From Gnetum montanum (taxonomy: Eukaryota; Streptophyta; Gnetopsida; Gnetales; Gnetaceae): a stretch of 64,000 bases of DNA. Of this stretch, positions 55,336 through 64,000 are shown one piece after another. The notes beneath the pieces were generated by a model that searched no databases, was not told the origin of the DNA, and saw only the letters and a list, made by a program, of their open reading frames with translations. The first letter of the stretch is position 1; each line of letters opens with the position of its first letter. The DNA lies in assembly GCA_015680685.1 (NCBI GenBank), contig MNCI01020094.1:579290-643289 (forward strand). The letters run 5' to 3'. A program made the translations under genes and the position numbers.

Positions 55336-55430
55336 GCTAGTGGGTCCTTCCCAAAGTAGGCTCATACATTTTATGCCCTAACAAACCCACAAACCAAAGA
55401 GTCTGTAGGCTCTAGAAATGACATACAGAA
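55336..55430 (-). repeat. Conserved 3' non-coding block, element E
   Basis: GTGGGTCCTTCCCAAAGTAGG...TTTTATGCCCTAACAAACCC...AGAGTCTGTAGGCTC. Part of the coding-free region 55030-56470. Confidence 0.8.
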
Positions 55431-56470
55431 ACAATAATTAAGAACTTACCCACAAGAATTTACCAAAGAACAACAATGCATTGACTATGATATAGACTAA
55501 TCATAAAATCAGCAATGAGGTGGAATATGATAAGCAATATAGAAAGAGAAGAGAGAGTGGAATGGACTCCCAAAATCAAGGTTGTGTAAAGTCCCTTATG
55601 TAATATGTGGTTAAGGTGACTTAATAAAATTCAGCCAAAATCTAGATTAAAACTAACCACATCCAGTGACCTTGCATCAACACACTTGACCAACCCATCC
55701 TCTTGAAGCAATAAGAATGCTTTCACAAATTAACCACCATTCTAAAAAGAGAAGAATAGAGAAGCAGGAAGTGAGAAAGGGCCTTAGTTAGAAGGAACCT
55801 TGAGGCATGGGTAACATGTATTTCCAGTGCCATAACTAGTTCTTGTAGCCCATGTTTCTTTATTATGTCTAAGGGGTATGCTTTGAATTTCCACTAGTAT
55901 TGTTTTTTTATATGTGTGAGAACCACACCATTCAAAGACTTATTTGATTCATCCAACTTCTTGATATTAGTTGATAGCAGAATGGTGAGAAACCTATTGA
56001 AAACATCCAAGTACCCAAGATAATAGCCATTACAAATTCATCGAATCCCCTTGAGGTCACACCCTTTTCAATCTATTTGAATTTTTCCTTAGTTTGAAGA
56101 ATATCAAGCCACCAATTCAGTAATAGGTTTTGCTTAGAAACAAAGACAATATAGTTTCAAAACCAAGAGAGACCATAGAGTTGAATGGATAAATGGATGA
56201 TGTGGACTCATTGCCTATTTTATAAGAAGAAACCATATCTTAGCATCAACATTAAAATTCAAAGGTAAAATAAACCAAACATTAGCAATCAACACCATCA
56301 TAATCCAACCCACCATCATGAGCACTTATTATGTGATGAGTGAAAATAAAGCAAACAAAAGTTAACAAAGAAAGAAATGGTAAAAATGTTAATGATGGTG
56401 TAAAAAAAATAAGTAAATATAAAAAATGTATGAAACAAAAAGGACCAAAGAAACTAAGGACCTCGAATAG

Positions 56471-57745
56471 TTAGCATTGGTGGCTGTCTCCCCCACGACT
56501 AAGTTGGAAGGAGGAGATCCAAAATAATGAGCAGGGTTGTTTATTAATAGAGGTAGTGTTAGTACTGGTTGTTTTAAGCTCATGGAAAGGTTTGGTTTGC
56601 TGGATGTTGACCAATAATTTCTTATCTGGGCTTCCATGTTTATAGATCATCATGGCTCCTGAAGGAAAAGTTTCATGAATAATATAAGGTCCTTCCCACA
56701 TTGTTTGACATTTAGTTTGTTGTGGCACATGTGTGGGATTCCAATAAATAACCTTATTTCTTAGTTGGTATTTGAATTTTTTAATTCTTAGGTCATGACA
56801 TTATTTGTTGAAGGATTTGTGCAATTCATTAGATGATAGGGTAGCTAATCAAATCTCATCTAGCAAGTTAAGATTCATTAAGAATTCTTTTTGTGCTAGA
56901 TTGAGGTCAAGGTTAAGGTCGCATGCTATAGATAGTGTACAGAGCTTAGCTTAGATGGGAAGTGTTGGAAGTTTACTATACATGAGCTCATAGGAAGAAT
57001 AACCTATAGGGAGTTTCCATGTAGAGCGGTAGGCCCAAAGAGCATGATTCAGTTTGGTGCTCTAGTCTTTCCTATATTTGCTAATGGTTCATGTGAAAAT
57101 TTTTGTAATTTTCCTATTGGTGACTTTGGCTTGACTATTCACTTGAGGATGATATGGTGTAGTTAGTTTATGCTTAACTCCTAAGCATTGCATCAACTTT
57201 TGAAAAGTCACACCTGTAAAGTGTGTACCATTATCAGAAATAAGTGCATGAGGCATGCCAAACCTGTTTACAATTTGTTGTTGAACAAATCATGCAGTGG
57301 TATATGATGTGTAGTCTGTAACAACAACTACTTCTACTCACTTTGTAAAATAGTCAATAACAACAACAATGTATGCTTTTCCATTGGACATCAGTGTAAT
57401 AGGCCCCATAAAATGAATTTCGCATATGTCAAAGGGTTCTAAGGGTTGAATCCATTGTTGTGGATCCTCCATTCAAACAGTCATCGCCTCATCGCATTGG
57501 CAACATTAACAAGATTGGAAAAAATGATGGGTATCCCAAAATAATGTAGGCCAATAATATCCTAGAAGCAAGATTTTAATGGTTGTTCATCTTCCAATGT
57601 AATGACCCCCACAAGAGCCCTCATGAGTGTCTTAGAGAACTCACAATTAATCTACATCAAGAACACACCATTGGACTAAGCCATCGAAACAAACCTTGTA
57701 GAGGTGTCCATTAATTTCCATGAAATGTTTGGCTTAGTGGAGAAA
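56471..57745 (-). pseudogene. Element E integrase
   Basis: Core motifs: VVVIDYFTKWVE (first Asp, about 57340-57375), ALISDNGTHFTGVTF (second Asp, about 57225-57250), then YHPQVNSQAKVTNRKI where the catalytic Glu is replaced by Lys (about 57135). The C-terminal GPY-type domain (MWEGPYIIHETFPSGA) is in the ORF 56471-56728. Several stops. Confidence 0.88.
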
Positions 57746-59362
57746 CTATTGTTTATTTTTAATTTTCAGCCCTTGTGGTGTTTCTTGTGTGAGAAGATAA
57801 GTAAGAATGCTACTATACCAATTTGTATCGGTGGGTGATTGATTGTTTATTACACCTGCAAAGAGGAGTTCATTAGGGAAGTGATTAGAAATTGAGTATT
57901 CGTCCTCTTTGTTGTTCCATTGCAACTGAGATAAATGATTAGCAACAACATTCTTAGTGCCTTTACAATCTACTATTGTGATATCAAACTCTTGCAAGAT
58001 TACCAGTCATCATATGATGCACAGGCTCATCGTTGGTTTATTCATAAGGAACCAAGTCACACTATGATCCATGTGTATGAATACCTTATAGCCTAATACA
58101 TAGTGACTAAATTTTTCTAGTGCAAACACCACAACCATGAACTCTTTCTCTGTTGTGGTATAGTTGAGTTGTGCACCAACAATACTTCGACTTGCACAGT
58201 GAATGTAATAGGGTTATTTTTAGTCATATAACTATGTAAGTATTGCTCCTAAAGTAAACTTGAATGCATTAGTCATTATGTGGAATGGTCTGGACTAGTT
58301 AGGAGCTTGTAGAATGGGTGTTTCTATGAGCTTCTGCTTTAAGGTTTGGAAAGCTAGCTCACATTCCTTGGTCCATTCAAACAATACATCCTTCTTCATT
58401 AATTCTATCAATAGTTTTGCAATCTTTGAAAAGTTCTCAATGAAGCATTTATAATAGCTAGTATGCCCAAGGAATGATCAGATATCTTTTACAGTTTCAG
58501 GTTAACGAGTGATTCCTTGGAAGACTTTAATTAGATATACCTCTATCTCTGTTTGTGAAATATTATGCCCTAATGCAATGCCCTCTTGGACCATTAAATG
58601 GATTTTTTACCAATTGAGCCTTAATTTGGTTTCAACACATCATTTTAGTACTTTCTCTAATTGGTCCAATGCTTGTTCAAAGTCCACTTCGTAGGTGAAG
58701 AAATCATCCATATAGGCCTCCACACCATTCCATATTTGCCACTAAAATATACTTAGAACCAAACATTGAAATGTTGTTGGGGCATTGCACAAGCCAAAAA
58801 ACATCTATCTATATGAAAATGTCCCCCAAGGACTTGTGAATGTAGTCTTGGCTTGGTCTTCTAGTGCTATTTGAATTTGATTGTACCCACTGTAACCATC
58901 CAGAAAACTATAATAACAATGCCGTATAATGGTATCTAAGACTTGGTCCATAAATGACAATGGAAAATAGTCTTTAAATGTTTCCATGTTTAATAGCCTA
59001 AATTTTATACACACCCTCCATTTATCTCCCTTTTTAGGTACAATGACTAATGGACTAACCCATTCACTGTCAGCAATGGGGTAGATGAACCCAGCCTTCA
59101 AAAGTTGCTTGATTTCTTTTTTAACTACTTAGTTAAGCTTTGGGTTCAATCGTCTTTGTGGTTGTTGTTGAGGCTTAATAGAGAGGTCAGTGTAAATTCT
59201 ATGTTGGCATATCCTAGGATCTATTTTGGTTAATTCAAGATATGACCAAGGGGGGGCTTTTGACCATTTATTTACCATCTTCAGCGATCTTTCCTTTTGT
59301 TGAGGAGCAAGCTTAGCATTAATGATTACTAGTTTTCCATTCTTGAGAAGTGTATACTCCAT
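57746..59362 (-). pseudogene. Element E reverse transcriptase and RNase H
   Basis: RT begins with CQHRIYTDLSIKPQQQPQRR (about 59200) and continues IYPIADSEWVSPLVIVPKKG, WRVCIKF, DGYSGYNQI. The catalytic YMDDF is at 58714-58700. RNase H ends with QEFDITIVDCKGTKNVVANH (57997 down to about 57930). The catalytic residues are recognisable but the frame is interrupted repeatedly. Confidence 0.9.
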
Positions 59363-59730
59363 ACCGGTGGGAAATGGTTTAATTTGAGGGGCTCTTACTT
59401 AAACTCATCAAGGATTTTCAACTTCCCCCAGTTGATAATTTTGGTGTCAGTATTTGGGAGTTGGTAGTGGACTTGCTCTAATGCATCTATGCTATCAATA
59501 TAGGTACAAGTCAAGCTCTCAGTTGGTTCCATGCATATAATTGAATTGATCTCTTGGTTAATTGTCAACCACTAGGTGCCTTCCTATCTTGTGGTTGCTG
59601 GATACAGGCATCTTTGTATATTTGTTACTTGTGCACACTGTTTGCATGCAAGTAGTGTTAAGCGTTCTACAAACTAGCACTTCTACACTCAATTGCACCC
59701 TATGTCACTATATGTGATGCATGGAACTTT

Positions 59731-60070
59731 CTACTTTTTGATCTTTCCAAATGCATTTTCTTTTGATATTTTTTGGAAAAGATCGCGTATTCCTAGGCAT
59801 GCATCAATCGTACTTAGCCATGTCCTTCCCATTATGATTGGGAAGTCCCCTTTGTAGTTGTTAACTTGAATCACTAGGAAATCGGTTGGATATGACCATC
59901 CACAAATAGTGATGACAATGTTCTCCACTAGTCCTAATGGGATAGTGATTGACTGGTCTACCAACTCTAAATGAATTTTACTCTTTTTTAGTAGAGGCAA
60001 GTTCCAGGATTTATACATTTCTTGAGAGATTAAATTAACACTAGAACCCAAATTCAAAAGAGCTTTACAA
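59731..60070 (-). pseudogene. Element E protease
   Basis: The active site reads LLNLGSSVNLIS, so the catalytic Asp (DSG in the inner element and B) is lost. IIMGRTWLS is retained. The region 59400-59730 is the protease-RT linker that in D is fused to integrase. Confidence 0.85.
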
Positions 60071-60349
60071 GGCTCATTTCTAGTGATTTATAAATAAATA
60101 AGAGGACTTCTAGGATCAAAGAATTTCCTAGGAAGATGGCTAGCCTTAATCCAATTAGTGATGGCATGGGTTAACATGACAATATGTGTTGGGTGTAATT
60201 TCGGATTCGAAGGAAGCTTCGAAGATTTGATCAATGGCAAGGTATTTGGACAATTAGCCACTTATGGCTGTAAGGACTTGGTTGGATTGTCGGTTCTAAA
60301 GAAAGATCTTTTCTTTGACCAATTGTCCAAACCAATAATAGGTTAAGGA

Positions 60350-62691
60350 TTGATAGCCCTTGTAGCATTACATTGTTGTGGCTGGGCAGGAAGCTCACCC
60401 TACATAGTTAGAGTAGGTGCTAATGGAGCTAAGGATGAAAGAGGTGTAGTTAGATGAGAAGGATAGTACATATGTGGAACATTGCTCCTAGGAGGAGGAG
60501 TTTTATAGTAGTCATGGGTCTGGTAGTAAGGCTGAGGAGCGACATGACTAGTAGAGTCATGTGAAGAGATCGGCTACTAAACGTAGTATCCATATGGGTC
60601 AGGTTGATGGTAAGGGTATTGTTGACATGGTAGTGGTGTTGCCATTGTTGATGTTATTCATTCGGTTATGGTGGAGTTTCAGTTAGGTAATATATCAATG
60701 GTTGGTGAAACTGTTTTGGGTTACCTTGAGGATAAGATAACCTTCTGGATGTTTGTTGTCTATTTAATCATGGGTTTAGTGCATACACCCTAGACTCTTG
60801 TAGATGTGACACTACTAGGCAACATCCTTTAGGATGGTCATATTGGCATATCTCACATCTACCATCATTGTCTATGTCAAAATCCACAACCTCTTCAATG
60901 ATAGCAACTTTTCTCTTACCCTTGTTACATGCATATTTATCTCCTTTCTTTTTTCTTCTCTCTTAGTCACTATTTTGCTCTCTAGACTCCTCTACTATGT
61001 TTAGAATGGTTTGAAATTTATCATCTAGGAAATTCCACATTTGATCTACCTTTGCTAATACTTTTAATGAAAATTTTTGAATAAGAAAAGTCTTCCTATT
61101 CACCATCTCTTCAAGTGGTAACTCTTCTTTATCTTCACAAAATCTAACTTCCTTCTTTTAGAGCAAAGGACCTCTATTATATTCCTCCACACTTTCTCTT
61201 TTCCTTAACTTACCTTCCTTCTTCGTAACTTGCTCCAAAAATCTTTGTATTTGATGGGATTTGAGCTCAGATAGCCTTCCTTGGGCATAAGTCCCAAAGG
61301 TTCTTCACATTTTGTACCTAAGCTCATCTACAAGATGGCATAGTTGTTCCCTTTACAAGTAACCATGGCTAGGGCAATGATGTAATAATGCATAATATTA
61401 GCCCATGGAAGCATCCAAGGGTTCATGTCCTCCTTGTTTCCATCCTTGGATTTACTTGCACAGGTTGGACACTTGGGAGTACATTTGATACTTATCGTTG
61501 AATAGCTCTAACATGGTACTCCATCGACGAATGGATTTCGGCTCTAAGGACCGATACTAGATTTTTGCTTCCTTGATTAGTATCTGTAGAAACAACTTTA
61601 GTTTTTTCCTTTTTTTTCTATATTTTTCAAGGTACATGCATCATGAAATGCTTGTAGATGGTTTTGAGGATCAACATTGTATCCCCCTTCAAATCATGGG
61701 ATGTTGTTCATGTCTAGTCTTTTGTTCCTACTATCCTTCTGATTTCTTGTTGGAATCCTACCAACCTTTGTTATATCTAACATACTTCGGGTGATGATTA
61801 GGGGTTCATCGTGATCATATTTTCTATGACATATATGATTCCTATGTTGCTCCCTACTCCCCCTTCTTTCATGATGTGTTTCTCTAGAATGCCCTCATCC
61901 CCTTTCTTAACTATTTTGTCTATGATCTCTATTTCACCTACCATTATCCTCATGGTCTTGTCCTTTGTGATTGCATTTAGATCCTGAAGGAGAGGATGAA
62001 GGAGATCATGAAGGTGAAGAGGAAGGAGGACTGGAACTATGATGATTCTTGTCACTTTCTCTTTGGTGGTCATGGCCTTGGTCATGGTTATGATTGGAAT
62101 GTCCATCATTGTCACATGTTTGTGTTCCTTTTTCAAATCATTTGTGTCCATTGGTATTAGAACTTGGGCTATGGATAGTTGAGTGAAGATTTTGATACAC
62201 AAATCCTTGATTAAAGTCAACAGGAGGAACATCATTTTGTGGAAAACCTCTTAACGTAGGTTCACCACCCTCATTTTCACTTAGGTCATATAGAACATCT
62301 TGAGACCACTTTCCCTTCATAGATTTGTAATGTCTCTCTTTTTGTAGGCCCCTTTGACGTTGTGCCTTCATGGGTCGATACTCTCTTGAGTTATGCTCAT
62401 GCACAACATATTCTGCTTGTAAGTGCTACATACTAATTCATGTAAGAGCATGAAGAAGCATGCTTGGGATTGAGCGATCGGGAGATTCACTATGTTACCT
62501 TCTAAATCACACCATCACAATTGTTCATCCTGGTGGAGGTTAAAGGTAAAGTTTGATACATACTCATCAGGATGAGCGTATATCAAACAAAATTGTTGGG
62601 GCACTAATGGATCATCATGTATATTACACCTCCAATTGTTCATTGTGTTGGACCTAATTCATGAAGCACTCTCATAAGAAGAAGGAGACAT
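60350..62691 (-). pseudogene. Element E gag
   Basis: ATG at 62691 (MSPSSYESAS). The N-terminal block (HPDEYVSNFTFNLHQDEQL), Ser/His/Arg-rich middle (62235-61798), and gag core (about 61500-61700) are recognisable across frames. The variant zinc knuckle CEICQYDHPKGCC is at 60819-60857 and YHQPDPYGYYV near 60590. Many stops. Confidence 0.85.
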
Positions 62692-62816
62692 GATTGATTA
62701 TTTAGTATGAAATACTCTTCTTCTTCTTTTTGATGATTGTAGGTTAACTAACCCTAAGGGTTCGTTTCAATAATGGGAGGATTCCTAAGTTCTAATTAGC
62801 ACACAAATAACAAAAT

Positions 62817-62833
62817 CCCCAGCAATGGTGCCA
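62817..62833 (-). other. E primer binding site (tRNA-Asp, diverged)
   Basis: TGGCACCATTGCTGGGG on the element strand, three changes from the perfect complement. Confidence 0.85.
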
Positions 62834-62834
62834 A

Positions 62835-63680
62835 TGATGAGTGACCAAGTACCCCTACACCCAACTATATGAATACAAGCATTCATGCATGATCTAGTCA
62901 AACTCTAAGCATTAAGTGCTTATGCGCCTACATAGAACAAGGATGGTTTATGTGATCATTGTATTCCCAAGCTTACTTGTAAGGCACGATTGTATGGTTA
63001 AGTAAACTTGAGGTATGTGATTTTTATTATTTTATGTTTTATATCCTTGATGCTTAAAAGATAGAAATGAGGTAATTTAATGACTAATTTGATTTAACTA
63101 ATTAACTATTCTCTAACTAATCCTAACACTAGTATCTGTTCCCAGTTTCCGGACACATCCTGAACTAGTGTAACACTACTAGGATTACCAAACGCTAGTC
63201 ATTACTAGGTTACCAAGTGTTTCATGTATGCTCAAAGTGGTCGTGCTACGTGTGCTCACTTGTTGAAAATTAATAATTCTATAAAAAAAACATCAAGTAA
63301 CTAATGAAAGTGTTAAATAACTATAAATAACATTAAATGAAATAAATAAGCTATTTTGAATATTGCAAGATTTATTACAAAGTTTATCTTAATTTTTGGA
63401 CACAAGGTGTGCTTAGGTACATAATGCTCGAATAAGGATATGTTCACTTTATGACTCCTACTACGGGCACTCAGAAATAATTCTAACTCTAGAAAGGAAA
63501 AACTGTAAGAGTTTGGCTAAGGGACTAAAAACTAATGCCAAAACTAAGTGCCCTCATCTCTTATTTATAGGCAACGAGACAGGTTCTAACATCGCATGTC
63601 CGATATTACTTTGGCACCTCTGATATCGCATATCCAATATTGAGGGTCTGATATCAAGGATCTGATATCGGGACTCATCA
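62835..63680 (-). repeat. E 5' LTR
   Basis: 846 bp, paired with 53784-54597. TATAAATAAGAG box at about 63558-63569. GATATCGCATATCCAATATTG-like U3 units at about 63590-63672. Confidence 0.9.
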
Positions 63681-63710
63681 ATAACCATAAAGAGTAATGG
63701 TCTAGTAGAG

Positions 63711-64000
63711 AATCCAAGAATGAGAATGAAAGTTGCAACATACAATGTGGTTGCAACATTCCTAACAAGTGAGAAACAACATCTGTTATGTCCACCATGT
63801 GCCTTGGATTGACATGAATATTAATACTCACACATTTTAGTAGAATTACAAAAGTTTGATGCTGATGTTTTATGCCTACAAGAAGTCTTGCCATGGGAAT
63901 TTCTATGCCAATTCCAACGAGACTTGGAAAATATGGGATACAAAGGTATTTATAAGCAAAAAGGTTCTTGTGGAAGTTCTTCTTTTGAGCCATATAAATT
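63711..64000 (+). pseudogene. CCR4/Angel-type endonuclease-exonuclease-phosphatase fragment, broken
   Basis: A plus-strand frame from 63711 reads MKVATYNVV (EEP motif 1, usually SYN.LA), CPPCALD (usually CPPWALSWEYR), FDADVLCLQEV (EEP motif with the metal-binding Glu), and GYKGIYKQKG. The spacing matches CCR4-NOT-type deadenylases, which shorten mRNA poly(A) tails using two metal ions. Two in-frame stops (TGA 63810-63812 and TAA 63822-63824) lie at the WEYR position, where TGG-to-TGA and CAA-to-TAA changes would explain them. The catalytic domain continues beyond the window. A minus-strand ORF over the same bases is a shadow. Confidence 0.7.

Larger units (their letters stand above)
53784..63680 (-). 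mobile_element. E: Ty3 (Athila/Tat-like) element with remains of full pol
   Basis: The 3' LTR is 53784-54597 (814 bp, starts TA instead of TG) and the 5' LTR 62835-63680 (846 bp). Flanks ATATC and ATAAC match at 4 of 5 positions. A tRNA-Asp-type primer site lies at 62817-62833. Minus-strand order: gag, PR, RT, RNase H, IN, coding-free 3' region. RT motifs (QRRLNPKLN, IADSEWVSPLVIVPKKG) place it in the Athila/Tat branch. Many stops; it serves as the reference for what B, C, D and the inner element have lost. Confidence 0.92.

Noticed and set aside
63586-63993. Minus-strand ORF of 135 codons
   Set aside because: It lies opposite the plus-strand EEP-type frame, which carries recognisable motifs; the minus translation has none.

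Overview
The window is a transposon-dense stretch of a large plant nuclear genome. The signs are Ty1-copia and Ty3-gypsy LTR retrotransposons, plant-type primer sites (tRNA-Asp and initiator tRNA-Met), AT-rich spacers, very low gene density, and a 941-base assembly gap at 26901-27841. A seed plant with a gymnosperm-like genome size would fit, but I cannot name the species. No bacterial or viral genes and no CRISPR array are present.

Layout. 1-418: end of a Ty3 LTR. 676-3536: a complete coding-free mini LTR element (F1, TSD ATTAT). 3537-4351: a duplicated promoter/exon segment. 4352-11625: a second, truncated mini element (F2), split by a decayed Ty1-copia element at 6256-10865. 11626-15900: the only gene-like island. 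It holds the second copy of the promoter segment, a possible three-exon leucine-zipper/DLN microprotein, an array of TGACGTGT motifs with a TATA box, and a fragment of a plant methyltransferase-like gene. 16307-19173: AT-rich, nothing recognised. 19174-35030: a 15.9-kb minus-strand Ty3 element (C, TSD CCTTC) carrying a second Ty3 element (inner, up to 33852) nested inside it. 35590-43034: Ty3 element D, minus strand, reverse transcriptase deleted. 43259-50532: Ty3 element B, plus strand, TSD ATCTT, gag and protease only. 50533-53783: degraded LTRs and a GC-rich islet. 53784-63680: Ty3 element E, minus strand, remains of a full gag-PR-RT-RH-IN. 63711-64000: a broken CCR4/Angel-type nuclease gene cut by the window edge.

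The main theme is one related Ty3 family (Athila/Tat-like by its RT motifs) seen at five stages. E keeps all pol domains as decayed remains. D lost RT by an internal deletion. B and the inner element keep gag and protease only. C keeps gag plus an extra 3' ORF and shows no protease or pol. They share LTR ends (TGATGAG), a tRNA-Asp primer site, a CATGGGGGTA-type polypurine tract, an unusual 13-residue gag zinc knuckle (CX2CX3HX4C), and a long coding-free 3' region with conserved blocks. In B, C and E the env-position segment is preceded by the same branch-point plus GCAG/ATGG acceptor signal. This suggests a spliced 3' transcript, and in C that transcript would express a coiled-coil ORF. This shared 3' system and the palindromic U3 promoters are the most interesting material here.
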